This document shows positions 33,454 through 45,286 of a DNA stretch of 64,000 bases, piece after piece. Made by a program: the position numbers and the translations under genes. The stretch comes from Clarkia xantiana subsp. parviflora. Its lineage: Eukaryota; Streptophyta; Magnoliopsida; Myrtales; Onagraceae. Within the stretch, counting starts at the first letter, position 1, and every line of letters starts with the position of its first letter. The stretch spans positions 47,541,774-47,605,773 of the forward strand of contig JAPTYO010000001.1 of NCBI GenBank assembly GCA_036873135.1, read 5' to 3'. The notes below the pieces were generated by a model. It worked only from the letters and a program-made list of their open reading frames with translations, searched no databases and had not been told where the DNA came from.

Positions 33454-36015
33454 TTACACAGAGAAAAGTTGTTGTTCGACGAAGTGCACTTCTTTGCTTA
33501 CTTGGGAGCCGAGGGCGAATTTTCTTAGTGCGTTCGCTTCTTGGTTTTGGTCTCTTGGAATCGACCTAATGTCAAAACTGCTGAAGGCGTGTATTAACTC
33601 TTTTGCCTGTTGCAAGTATTGCTGCATTTTTCCCGACTTCGCTGCACAGTGTCCTTTTATCTGGTTGACCACCAATTGAGAGTCGCATTTCACCCTTAGG
33701 TGTTTATTCCTGTCCCTTTTGCAATTCTCAGCCTTGTGATTCGTGCTTCATATTCTACTTCTTGTTTGTTGCTCTAAGGGTTAGAGCTAAAGCATAACGC
33801 AGGGGCTCTGATTTGTCGGGCGGGATTAAGAGCAGCCCTGCCCCTGATCCTCTTTTACTTGATGAGCCATCTGTATACATTTTCCAAATTTCACTTGCGG
33901 CAACATTTTCTTGATTGTCCTCGGCTTTGTCCTCTGTTTCCTCGGGATTGATTCCCGTGAATTCTGCTATGAAATCAGCCAAGCCTTTTCCCTTGATTGT
34001 CGTTCTTGGGGAGAAATGAATTCGAATTCACTGAGCTCAACTGCCCATTTGATCAATCTTGACACGTCGGGCTTTTGCAATAGGTGCTTTGGTGGTTTAT
34101 GATGATTGTTATTTCATGAGCATAGAAGTAGGGTCTCAGTTTTCGTGCAGCTATTACCAGAGCATAAAGGTACCTTTCAGTTTCCATGTAATTGACTTCG
34201 TAATTGTCAAAGTCTTGCTTACAAAGTATAATGGAAATTGTGATCCGTCTTTTTAATTGATGAGAACAGAGCTGACTGCGACGTTACTTACTGATATGTA
34301 GAGGAAAAGTGAGTCTCCTTGCGAAAGTTTCGCTAATGACGGTAAAGTTCTGAGGTGTTGTTTTAACTGCTGGAACGCCTCCTCGCATTTTGGCCTCCGT
34401 ACAATTTTTTTGTTGGCTCACAGAACCTTGAAGAAGGGTAATGCTTTATCTCCCATTCTCGAAAGGAACCTGTTCAAAGCCGCCAAACGGCCATTGAGTT
34501 GTTGTACCTCTTTATGCTTCGTTGGAGAAGTCATTTCTTCTATTGCTCTTAACTTCTCCGGGTTTACTTCAATTCATCTTTGGATCACCATGAATTCGAG
34601 GAACTTTCCGGTTTGTACGCCAAATGCGCATTTTGCCGGGTTCAACCGCACTTGATATTGACACATTTTCTGGAATGTTTTTCGCAGATCATTGACGTGG
34701 ATTTTCTTTTCGTTTGACTTTACGATCATCTTGTCCACATATGCTTCAACTGTCTTGCCTATCATGTCTCCAACGAGCTTGTTTAGCATTCACTGATATG
34801 TAGCTCCAACATTGATGAGTTCGAATGACATTACTTTATAGTGATAGACGTCACTCTCTGCATAGAATGCAGTATGTGGGGCATCCTCACGTGACATCCT
34901 TATTTGGTTGTATCCCGAGTATGCGTCCATGAAACTCGTCAGCTCATGTCCAGTTGTCGCTCTACTAGCTGGTCCATTTTTGGGAGAGGGTATGCATATT
35001 CTGGACAAGCGTTGTTGAGGTCTCGATAATCTATTCACATTCTCCAATTTCCATTTGGTTTCTTGACCATCACTGAGTTTGCGACCCAAGTTTGGAATCT
35101 GATTTCTTTTATGAAACATGCTTCTATTAGCTTTCAGACTTCTTCTAGGATTGTAATTTTTTTGCTTCCACCTATTGGCCTTAACTTTTGTGTTACTGGT
35201 CGTTTTGCTGAATCAATGTTGAGTTTGTGGGAGATGACATCCTCACTTATTCCTGGCATTTCATTTGGTGACCACGCGAACAAATCATTGTACTCCTTAG
35301 GAGTGCAGCTAAGTCGGTTGCCTCTTCTTCTGATAAAGAGGTTCTTATTCAAACTTTTCTTTCTGAATTGTCGATTTGGACTCTTTTTAGCTCCTCTATA
35401 GGCGTTGGGCGACCATATTCTTTCCTTGGATCAGCATCTATTAACGGAACTTCTTCGACATTTGGCGTATCATTTTTTAGAGCCACGGAGTAACACTCTT
35501 TTGCCATTTGTTGGTCTCCTTTCACTTCCCTAATCTCTATGGTGGTTGGGAATTTCATCTTTTGGTGTACTATCGATGGGATTACTCCATATGCGTTGAT
35601 TGTTCTTACTCCCAATTTTCCATTGTATGCTTCCAACGGGTAGCTTGTCTCCCCTGCGAAACCTGTCAGTGGGGTGTGTAACGACTTTATATCCTTCATT
35701 TTCTTTAAATTCCCAGTGCAAGGACCGTTTTTATAGTCAGTATGTTTGGCGAACTGCCTCCATCCACTAGCATTCGTTGGACTTTCATATTTGCAATATC
35801 AATGTTACGACTAGCGCGTCCTCATGGGGGTAAGTTACGTGATTCATATCCTGTTCAGAAAATCAGATTGTTTCTTTTGCCGATTTTTGTTTGGTTGACT
35901 TACATGTTGCCCCCATGTCTGTTTGGGATGCGTACTATTCCTTTTCTTTTATTGACTCACCTCCTGTTAAACCTCCATGAATGACATTTGTGATTGCCAT
36001 TTTAGTTTTCTTTAG
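33454..36015 (-). pseudogene. pol: Decayed gag-less Tat pol
   Basis: Pieces in several frames, in order on the minus strand: a stub with NVIHGGLTGGES (about 35990-35950), protease with MLVDGGSSPNIL (about 35775-35740), RT with DLFAWSPNEMPG and AYVDKMIVKS (the second catalytic Asp of YVDD is replaced by Lys), a Ty3-type RNase H region, and the second RNase H with MYTDGSS and KCDSQLVVNQIKG. The frame is broken many times and integrase is missing. As in the first element, only a short leader lies between LTR and protease stub; there is no gag. Confidence 0.82.
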
Positions 36016-36059
36016 ACTCATTGTAGCTTTTGTTTGAATCTCACGAGACAGTGCCAAAA

Positions 36060-36782
36060 TGTTAGGGTTTGATCGTCGAAGTCTTCAAACAGTTGACCGT
36101 TGTCGTCGAATCCCGGATTTCGTCGAGCCTTCGATCTCGACCTTGGTCCAAACAAGCAACCTGCAAGAAGGGAGCGCCCGATGGGGATCCGGCGAACGCT
36201 CTCTGATTCTTAAGTAAGTATACAACTTTAGAGAGAGAAAGTAGAGAGAAGTGAGAGCTCAAAGTTATGAGAAATCAAGATAGCTTCAAATGAGCAACCA
36301 TGAGTCCTATTTATAGAGTTCAAGATGGTTAATATGGTAAAAGACGATATTGCCCTCATAATCATACTTAATTAGCGAGTAAAGACAGGTTTAAGTCTTG
36401 GTTAGCATCAGGAGGATCCGTGGAGTGGATAAAAAGTATAAGTGTTGGGAGAGGGACAGAGTGTCAAAATGGTACTGTCGGGACCTCGGAAGGTATGGCC
36501 GGACGGGGGTCATCCGGGCCAAGGAAGGATGGCCGTATCGGACTTCGTCCGATACGGAGACATTCCAACTGGACTAGTCTGGTTGGGAGCTCCGAATCGG
36601 ACTAGTCCGGTTTGGAGGTTCCAACCGGACTAGTCCGATCGGGGTGTCCCAATCGATTAGTTGAGATGTTTTAGTGTCCGAAAATGTGTGCGGGTCAGAA
36701 TTTCAATTTGCAATCACGTATAGAACCCGAAATTAGCTAAGTATGGAGACTAGGTGAGCCTCGATTGTGTGTATATCCATCA
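36060..36782 (-). repeat. 5' LTR of decayed Tat element
   Basis: On the minus strand it runs from TGATGGATATAC to CCTAACA, 723 bp, with CTATAAATAGG inside. A patch near 36545-36635 has several copies of the palindrome GGACTAGTCC. The shared TGATGGATATAC start helped define the LTR start of the first element. Confidence 0.85.
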
Positions 36783-37240
36783 ATAGCTGCTGCCGCCCTA
36801 GCTGCAAACTTACCTCTGACACTGAGCCTAGTAGCATAACAAAGACATCCAAGCGCTCTAAGGTGTTGAAGAGAAGGTGTCTTGCCAAACAAATTCTCAT
36901 AATTTTCTGATTAAAGATTGTTGATGGCATGAAATTGATCAAATAGCAAGCCACAAGAATACAATATCCAAAAAACGTATAAGTATAGCAGCATGTCACA
37001 GCTCTTGTAATGCTGAGAAGATGTCTGTGTTTTCGTTCCACCCTTCTATTCTGCTGTGGTGTGTGTGAACAACTTGTTTGATGAACAATTTCCAACTCTT
37101 GAAATAAGGTCTCTGTCATTTCATTCACAGAGATGAATAATGTTGAGAAGATGAATAAGGTCTTTGATGAAATAATGTTGAAATAAGGTCTTTGATGAGT
37201 AGAGTTCAGAAGATGTCCTTGTTTTCGTTCCATTTTTTTT
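36783..37240 (-). pseudogene. Copia integrase remnant
   Basis: The minus-strand frame reads ELEIVHQTSCSHTPQQN, VERKHRHLLSITRA, then INFMPSTIF. This is the end of the Copia integrase core and what follows it (HTPQQNG...VERKHRHLL is the Copia signature). It stops exactly where the Tat LTR begins, so the Tat element inserted into it or recombined there. No other part of this Copia copy is seen nearby. Confidence 0.8.
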
Positions 37241-37550
37241 TTCTGCAGAATGGGCTAGTAGTGATGAAGAATAATATTTTATTACTTGCAATTCACGTTT
37301 TCAATTTTTTTTTAAAGGAGCCATTCTCAAACCAAGTATATAGCTAGTATATAAAGTCCCATTATTAAATATATCTCCTGAATTAATTTGACGAACAACC
37401 ATGCATTAATCTGATTTTCAAATGAAAGAGACAATGGCGTTGATGAACTAATTATTGGTCTTCTCTTTGGACATTCGGTCGGCTATGACTAGTTTAAGAA
37501 GAGATCTTCAATTAATGTTGGCTAGCTAGCAGTTGGTACAATCAACAGAA

Positions 37551-40500
37551 TTATATTCGAACGAGAGAGACGAAGACATTGGTGAGCGTGGTCCTGTGTT
37601 TGTCCATATGGTCGACTATGAGTAACTCGTACCTACGAAACACATCTTCAATAATATTATTATCTTCTTCTTCATCACCAAAGTGGTCACGCAGCATCGG
37701 CTCAGCCACAGCTCTCATGCACCTGGCAAAACTGTACCCTTCCTCCTTTCCATCACCACCATTGATAACCTCACCATTGATGCGCCCACTCCAGCTCACC
37801 TCTGAAGTCTCCAAATGGTGAATGGAGAAACACTCTTGTTTTAAAACCTCCGCTTTCACTTCTGCTAGAGTGGGTGTGTATTGAGGGATGTTGAAGCTGT
37901 TCATCTTCTCTTCTTCTATTACTCCCTGCAAAATATCAAATAGTAATCATATATGAGTTATCAGTAGGACAGCACATGCACTAGTCAGCCTGTAAGGGGT
38001 AGAGTGCTAGTTCTGAATATTTTTCTATTCCAAAGTTTTAATCTGAAATGCTAAACCGCAACATCATATCAAATGATTAATTACTATATAGGGTTACAAC
38101 ATACAATATAGAGGATGTACCATTCTAGCTATAACTAGAAACTATAACTAGAGTTTGTGGTTTTCAAAATGTAGGAGTTAGTTTTTGCATATATACCTCA
38201 GTTACCATCTGACTGAGAGCCATGGCCAAGAGTTGCCAGACAATGCAGCATTGACTGCTAGTTTGATCCTCACATTGTCTTCCTAGAAGGGTGAGCACCA
38301 TGCGTCCACCTGCAACAAGTTCCTGCTCCCGACACTTGAGAAACACGCTGAAGTCGTCCTTGAATTGCTTGTAGTATGCATTGATAACTCTCTGGGGGCT
38401 ATTACTCGCTATGTATATGTTTCCCTTGTTACCTTCTATTCCTTTAGGGACCTTTCAATAGAAAAAGGTTGTCACACTCACACTCTCACACATATATATA
38501 AATACCAGTATAAGTTGTTGAACTCAGGTTAAATTTGTAATTTTAACAAAAAATAGGTAATGATTTGTGTATAAATTTATAATTTTATCAAAATTGAGGT
38601 AGTGATTTCTTAATAACTCTTTTTTCAAGAGATATAACTTTAATATATTGTTTCCTCCACTAGTTAGTATTGCAATATTATATTATAAATAATAATTAGA
38701 TGTACAATCTAAAAGAAAGGTCGTTAGAATTGAAATCCTAACTTGAATCGGTGAATATGATAGGATCGGTAAATGATACGATCAGATTGTTATATTAGGA
38801 TCGGATTGGAAATCGTAAAATTCTATAAAATTTTATATAAATTATTTTATAATTAAAAGAATATACTAAACTTTAGTGAATAAATAAGCTATATAGCATT
38901 AAATCACCAAAATGATTTTTAAAGTCATTTTACGCATTAAATTAAGTTCTGAGTTTCTAAATAAAATTCAAATTCAACAAACAAAATACTAAATAATCTT
39001 AAATTAATTCATAGTTCAAACTTGTAACTAATAATAATAATTATCTTTAACATCAGCATCAACTTTATTCAGGTCTTCTTATCAACAACAAAATTATCAC
39101 AATTCTGTAATATCTGAAATTTCAACTAAATTCAACCACAACCAACCTTAGTTTTTGTTTTGACGAGGAAGAACTAAGAATAAAATCTGACTTCTGGCTA
39201 CTGGAGTGTATATAGGTGCAAGTCAATGGGCTATTTTAGGCTTAAAAATTGCAATTAGTGGATAAATAATTAAAAAAAAAATCATTTTAGAATGAATCTT
39301 GCTAGGATCACGATCCTACGATCTAACTCTAGATCCTACTCCAATCCCGGTTGATAAAGATTTTAAGAGAGATCCAGATCGATTTGCCTTTTTTAGGTCT
39401 TAGGACCGACCGATCCTACAATCCGAATCGCGATCCTAACAACTCCGCATTGTCCATTTGAACAGTGAGTTACCTGAGATAGCCAATGAAGGCTATAGTT
39501 AGAGTGAACGAAATGAAGAGTGTTTCTAGGAAAAAGCCTTCCATAGAAAGAAGCAGCAACACCAGCAAAGAAGCAGTCTCCCCTAATTTGATCACTTGTC
39601 ATGCTGGGTAATAGGGACCGAAATATTGTATTGAAGTCGTTCCCAGGAAGGTCATTCAAGAAGATTTGGTACTCATCAGGTGGAGTTTTCCCCTTCTTCT
39701 TACACAATCTCTCCACTGTTTCGATTATCTCGGTCACTGCAAATAACGAGTTCGGTCCCGAAGAACACCCCAAGTCGGCTATGGCAAGCCTCGTCACCGT
39801 CCCGAGCATACTGGAGTAGAGGCCGGTGATGGCTTCCTCCAATAAGGGTTTTGCTAAAGACATCGCCCTTCTCTGCTCAATTATTAAAAAAACACATCAT
39901 TATGTATAAATGCAAACTAATTTATAATAGTTTGACGCTTCATCCTTAATTAAAGATTTTGAGTTCAAATTCCGCTTGAATAAAATATTCAGTTAGCATG
40001 GTATTAGTGCGTACGATTTCGATTCTAGGTGGCGCTGGAAAAAAATATGTTACTACCTATTAATACAGTTATAAGCCCATTATGTTAAGACCCAATTAAG
40101 GTCGGCCGAGGTAGTCTATTACGTTGTTTAGATCCCAAATGAGGTTAAGGCCGAGGTGTCCGGGAGGATGTTAATATGTGCAGTATTAGGGGTGTTGTCG
40201 ATGCCTTCACCAACGAGTTCGGACGTATAATACAGTTGGTTAAGACGCACGTCTTTTTATTGTAATATTCATGACCAAAATTTTACTATGTAGGGCAGGA
40301 ATAGAGCTACGTAGGAACGAGGGTTTATTTTTTTTTAGTGAAGTGTAATTTTGACCAATAAATTGTATTTTTTTTAATCGATTTGGCTCTTTAAAAATTT
40401 AAATTTTCCCTAATTTTTTTTACATTGATTGTTTATCCTAGTTCAATTCTTGCGACAAAACAAAATTATCATTTCGTCCCTGCGTACGAACTGATCCATG

Positions 40501-40720
40501 CGAACGAGTATCATACTAGACTCTGATAAATAGACAGTGGAGAAAAAAAATAATGCATACATGCATATGGCTATGCCCTTCTTCATGCATTACGTAAGTG
40601 TTTAACCAAAGTGCGACCAATTAACAGCTCTAATGGTGGTGGTACCTGGGGCAAAGAGTTGTTGCTGTAGCTAGTTTCTCCGGCTCCACAATTCATGTGA
40701 AGAACTTGACTTACATTCAT
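37551..40720 (-). CDS. SABATH carboxyl methyltransferase B
   Basis: Four exons, 40720-40646, 39872-39474, 38451-38197 and 37925-37551, all phase-0 GT...AG junctions, give 367 residues without a stop. It shows VLHMNCGAGETSYSNNSLPQ, the SAM site IADLGCSSGPNSLFAV, LNDLPGNDFNTIF, SFYGRLFPRNTLHFVHS and SNYSLHWLSQVPKGIEGNKG. Against copy A the pocket position before Trp is His rather than Met, while Gln, the later Trp (CIVWQLL) and Met (ARCMRA) are kept. His at this site also occurs in other SABATH enzymes, so the acid substrate may differ from salicylate. The N-terminal Gly11 of A is Cys here. Intron 2 (1022 bp) and intron 1 (773 bp) provide empty sites for the insertions in copy C. A TATATATA box lies about 95 bases upstream. 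Confidence 0.93.
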
Positions 40721-40812
40721 TCTTCTTCTTCAGATGGGCTTAATTAATTATGAGTGATCTTTCCTTCTCTGGACTTGTTTCGCTTTCATATTAAAAAGAT
40801 CGAGCGGTTTCA

Positions 40813-40822
40813 TATATATACT
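40813..40822 (-). promoter_or_regulatory. TATA box of SABATH B
   Basis: GTATATATATG on the minus strand, about 95 bases before the ATG at 40720. The same box is present for copy C near 62940-62949. Confidence 0.55.
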
Positions 40823-41271
40823 GGAGATACTCAACAAACCTTATCCTGTTGTTAAAATGCGTGATGTATTTTCTATTTTGTTTGCCACATGCTGTTGTCA
40901 GGAGAGATATAGAATTATTTGAATGAGGAAGATAAGGAGACGTCACGTTAATTTGTATGAATAAGTTGTGTCATGTTGCACAAATGTAAGTTGAGTGAGA
41001 ACACATGTGTAATGATGAGTTCTCTCACTCAGCTTACATGGCGTAAATGAACTTCCTTTCATCGCATGTCTAAATGTTATTCTAATATTTTTTTATTTTT
41101 CTACTGAGTGGTGCTAAAGAATCATCGTAGGAACTCATATTATGTTTATTCCATATCTAGGTAATTCCTAACTCGCACCGGGTCAAATTCGGTAAGGATA
41201 GAGTATCGGTCATGAAATTTTTTATATTCTATGAATGTCAGCGAGGTTTGAATCTCTACCCTCGCTGTTTA

Positions 41272-41855
41272 GAGTATCCACAATGGGTTTACATGTTTTG
41301 CTTTTCTTAAAGGTGTCACGTAGACTTTTTATGTGTGGTTTAAGGAATACAAAAATTTATATAATGCTTAAATAATAGTAGGTATACAATGGTTTTACTT
41401 AACCATCTTACGTAAACATATTTTATTATTAATTTTTAATAACTAATTTTAAAAGTCGTTATAATTAAAGTTTCAATTGTGTCGTTACAATCGGCTAAAA
41501 AAAATTTGTGTCGTTACAATTAAGTTTTTGTCTAATTTTGCAACGAATTTGTTTAATTTGTTTTATATATTCCTATATATATAACTAAGATATCTGCTAT
41601 ATACTCATTATATATATACATATGGAATGGAACGACTGTGTTTGGAAAAATAAATGAGGACAATTAATTTTACATAAACATAAAGCATTCCTTATATTTA
41701 AAGAATGTTTTATGTAAAAACATAAATTTACGTGTGGGTCCCATTTTTAGGGACTGCTATGTTAAACCACCGTAGATAGTTTTTTTCACTTTACATAAAT
41801 AAACATGTAGGACCCACGTTTATATAATCCTTACGTAATACCACTGCGGATGCTC
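41272..41855 (-). mobile_element. Tourist-like MITE, copy 2
   Basis: 584 bp with ends GAGTATCCACAATGG and CCACTGCGGATGCTC, flanked by TTA on both sides (41269-41271 and 41856-41858). It is the same family as 13219-13633, in the opposite orientation. The duplicate region near 63919 has a single TTA and no element, which confirms the boundaries. Confidence 0.92.
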
Positions 41856-41959
41856 TTAAGGTATAAAACTGTTGAACCATTACACCATATTACATGGTTA
41901 TATTATTCTAATATATAGAAGGCCAACTATTGGTGAATATGATACTATATATGCTAGAA

Positions 41960-42440
41960 ATTTACCTACGCTACGCGCATCGTTGCCGCGAGAATGTTAC
42001 AAGGATATAATCAAGTCAATCCCGAGGATGATACAAAATCATGATCGACCCGATTTGACGGATTATACAACAATAGATTATGACTAAAACGATTGACTTA
42101 AATTATGTAACATAATATTATATTATACAAAAATTTAAAAGAATCTTAAAAATATAAAATACAGTGCTCGAAGGACCGGGAGCTTTTTAATGGCCGTTTT
42201 CGCTCTCTGTCCCTCGAGCATTTTACTTTAGATTTTTAAGATTAATTTTTTATTTTGTATATAATATTATGTTATATAATTTAAATCAAATTTTTAATCA
42301 TATAATATACTCTCATATCATCATTTGAGTCGGATCGATCATGATCTTGTATCATCCTCAGGATCGACTTAATCACGTCCTTATAACATTCTCACGACAG
42401 CAATGCGCGTTCGCGTAGCGCGAGTAGTTTTGTAGTATAA
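41960..42440. mobile_element. Fold-back element of about 460 bp
   Basis: The left arm (CTACGCTACGCGCATCGTTG, GAGAATGTTACAAGGA, GAGGATGATACAA, ATCATGATCGA) is repeated as an inverted arm at 42310-42425 (TCGATCATGATCTTGTATCA, TCCTTATAACATTCTC, GCGTTCGCGTAGCG). The centre is near 42200. No ORF. Class unknown; the outer ends and target duplication are not clear. Confidence 0.75.
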
Positions 42441-42776
42441 ACATTGAGAAATCCATTTAAATGAACTTAAAAAATATCAATTAGTTTTGTTTACAATCAT
42501 GTGCACGCAATCTTTTGTTAAAATTGTTTTGATTGCAACCATTTATTTATTCTTTTTTTAAAAAAAACCGCGCTTACTATCCATCATGTTAAATACACAC
42601 ACAAATGAAAAATATATTAAATATTTTTTTTATATAAATATATCTCATTTACTTGATTAAGATACATGAACAATTACATATATATATTATGTTTACCTAA
42701 GAAAATATGGTAAGAAATAATGAGAGAATAAATCACAATATTCTCTATCAAAATATGGTAAGTCATATTATGGAAA

Positions 42777-43322
42777 TCATAAAGAAGATGCCCTAATACG
42801 CCCACGCAAAATGCCGGATCCATAGAACGCACATCTTGGAACGTAAAAATCTAAAACTAGAGCGCGGAAGCGGCTTTGTGAGGCCATCCACAGTTTGATC
42901 CATATCCGAAACATGAAGATCCTTGAGATGTCCATTGGCAACTTGATTACGAACGAAATAAAACTCGATGTCAAAATCCGAGAGTAAAATGCTGAATTAG
43001 CACAAATGTATGTAGCACCAAAGTTGTCGCATAATATAAAAGGATATTGTTGAGGTCGACATCCAAGTTCTTGAAGAAGAGACTTGATCCAAGTAAGTTC
43101 AGCCTCTTGATACTCAGCCTCCGTAGATGATCGACCAACCGAATGTTGTTTTCGTGAGCACCACGAGACTGCATTTACTCCTAGATAAACAATACAAGCC
43201 GAAATGGATTTGTAGTCGCCACGATCGCTCCCCAAATCAGCATCTGAGTAAACCGTTAATTGCATGGAAGGTGAACGACGGATATGTAGCCATGATCAAC
43301 TGTCGAATAAAGGATGTAGCTA
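42777..43322 (-). pseudogene. Copia RNase H remnant
   Basis: The minus-strand frame reads LTVYSDADLGSDRGDYKSIS, VYLGVNAVSWCSRKQHSV, RSSTEAEYQ and ILCDNFGATYICAN, the Copia RNase H (SDADWAGD...STEAEY...CDN). It ends in frame-broken text after the CANSAFYSR part. It stops at about 43322, exactly where the duplicated SABATH intron 3 begins, so it replaces exon 4 of copy C. Confidence 0.85.
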
Positions 43323-44149
43323 ACTAGAGACTACTAGAGTTTGTAGTTTTCAAAATGTAGTAGGAGTTAGTTTTTGCATATATATACACCTCAGTAACCA
43401 TCTGAGTGAGAGCCATAGCCAAGAGTTGCCAGACGATGCAGCATTGACTGCTAGTTTGATCCTCACATTGTCTTCCTAGAAGGGTGAGCACCATGCGTCC
43501 ACCTGCAACAAGTTCCTGCTCCCGCAACTTGAGAAACATGCTGAAGTCATCCTTGAATTGCTTGTAGTATGCACTGATAACTCTCTGGGGGCTATTACTC
43601 GCTATGTATATGTTCCCCTTGTTACCTTCTATTCCTTTAGGGACCTTTCAATCAATAGAAAAAGGTCACACATATATATATATATAAATAAATACCAGTT
43701 TAAGTTGTTGAACGCCAGGTTAAATTTGTAATTTTAACAAAAATTAGGTAATGATTTGTGCATAAGTTTATAATTTTATCAAAATTGAGGTAATGATTTA
43801 TTAATAACTCGTTTTTCAAGAAGCTAGCATTGCAATATTATATTATATAATAATTAGATGTACAATCTAAAAGTAAAGTTGTTAGAATCGAGATCCTAAC
43901 TTGGATCGGACCGGAAATCGTAAGATCCTACAAAATTTTATAAATTATTTTACAATTAAATGAATATACTAAATTTTAATGAATAAATAAGCTATATAGT
44001 ATTAAATCACCAAAATAGTTTTCAAAGTCATATACACATTAAAATAAGTTCTAAATTTCTGAATAATAAATTCAAACTCAACGAACAAACTACTAAATAA
44101 TTTTAAATTCATAGTTCAAACTTGTAACTAATAATAATAATTATTTTTA

Positions 44150-44673
44150 GGGTTAATAACTAAAAAACTGTCCAAAGTTTACCCTATGTTAAAATTAGGT
44201 GTCTGAAGTTTGAAATGTTAAAATGGACTGTCCCAAGTTTCATTTTTGTTGAAATTTGGTGTCTCGGTGTGATTACTTTAGAGAAGTCAATTCCGACTGT
44301 CAAATTTGAGCTCTCATACACACTCCATTCTCGTCACTTTGCCGGGACCGTCACCTAAAAAGTTGGTCACATCCGGGCAAGTAAATTTCGCTCTATTGTC
44401 CTTGGAAAATGGCTCTATACCACTCTTCTAGAAACTTTTTTTTTAATGTTCAATTTTTAGGTGAAATTTGACGATTTTGTGATAAGTAAAGAGTGATGGA
44501 TTATGAGTGGGTTGGTGGGTTGATGAAAATGATGGAATGAAGATGAAAGACGCACAAAGACACCAAATTTCAACAAAAATGAAACTTGGTACAGTTCATT
44601 TTAACATTTCAAACTTCAGACACCTAATTTTAACATAGGGTAAACCTTGGACAGTTTTTTTAGTTATTAACCC
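44150..44673. mobile_element. MULE-like MITE in intron 2 of SABATH C
   Basis: 524 bp with inverted ends GGGTTAATAACTAAAAAACTG and CAGTTTTTTTAGTTATTAACCC, and an exact nine-base duplication TTATTTTTA (44141-44149 and 44674-44682). Copy B has the empty site TTATCTTTA at 39041-39049. No coding capacity. Confidence 0.92.
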
Positions 44674-44780
44674 TTATTTTTAACATCATCATCAACTCTA
44701 TTCAAGTCTTTTCATCAACAACAAAATTATCACTATTTTGTAATTTCTGCAATTTTAATTAAATTCAACTCCAACCCACC

Positions 44781-45286
44781 TAGGGATGTCAATGGGGCGG
44801 GTCGGGGTGGGTATCGCCAGACCCGGACCCGCCCCGCGGGTCAATATGGTCGACCCGGACCCGTCCCATGCACTTTCGGGTCGGGTCGGGTCGACCCGCG
44901 GGTCGGGTCGGCCCGCGGGTCGGCACGTGTGAGGTATAATTTATCAATTTAAATCTTAAATTCTAAATTCTATGTTACCGTATCCAAATTCAACTCCAAA
45001 TTTAAATCATAAATTATTAAATTAACTCATAATCCAAATATAAATCACCCCATTCATTAGAATAATTGTTATTTTGACTATGTGTTATATTACCCGCATA
45101 GTTTTATATAGTATACATATATTAAATATATATGTAAAATAAAAGCTCGGGTCGGGTCGGGTCGGCGGGTCGCCGTGAACCCAAACCCGAACCCGCCCCG
45201 CGGGTCGCGGGTCGGCGGGTCATCAGGTCAAAATCGGGTCGGGTACCCGCGGGTCGGCGGGTACCCGTGACCCGTTGCCATCCCTA
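44781..45286. mobile_element. hAT-like MITE in intron 2 of SABATH C
   Basis: 506 bp with ends TAGGGATGTCAATGGGGCGGG and CCCGTTGCCATCCCTA, flanked by an exact eight-base duplication AACCCACC (44773-44780 and 45287-45294). GC-rich subterminal arms repeat CGGGTCGGGTCGG. The TAGGGATG terminus and eight-base duplication fit hAT. Copy B is empty at about 39141-39150. Confidence 0.92.

Larger units (their letters stand above)
32776..36782 (-). mobile_element. Decayed second Tat element
   Basis: A truncated relative of the element at 1401-12381, on the minus strand. It has its 5' LTR (36782-36060), a primer-like TGGCACTGTC, a gag-less start, protease, RT and both RNase H domains, and then a fragment of the antisense gene on the plus strand. 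Integrase and the 3' LTR are gone. Many stops and frameshifts show it is much older than the first element. Its LTR abuts a Copia integrase remnant. Confidence 0.85.
38140..41950 (-). repeat. Tandem duplication unit B
   Basis: Exons 1-3 of SABATH B, their introns and at least 1.2 kb of upstream DNA are duplicated at 43323-64000 with near-identity once insertions are removed. The left breakpoint is near 38140 (TAGAGTTTGTGGTTTTC). The right end is not reached inside the window. Confidence 0.88.

Noticed and set aside
35742..35984. Plus-strand ORF in the decayed Tat element
   Set aside because: It is opposite the protease stub of the minus-strand pol remnant; no independent support.
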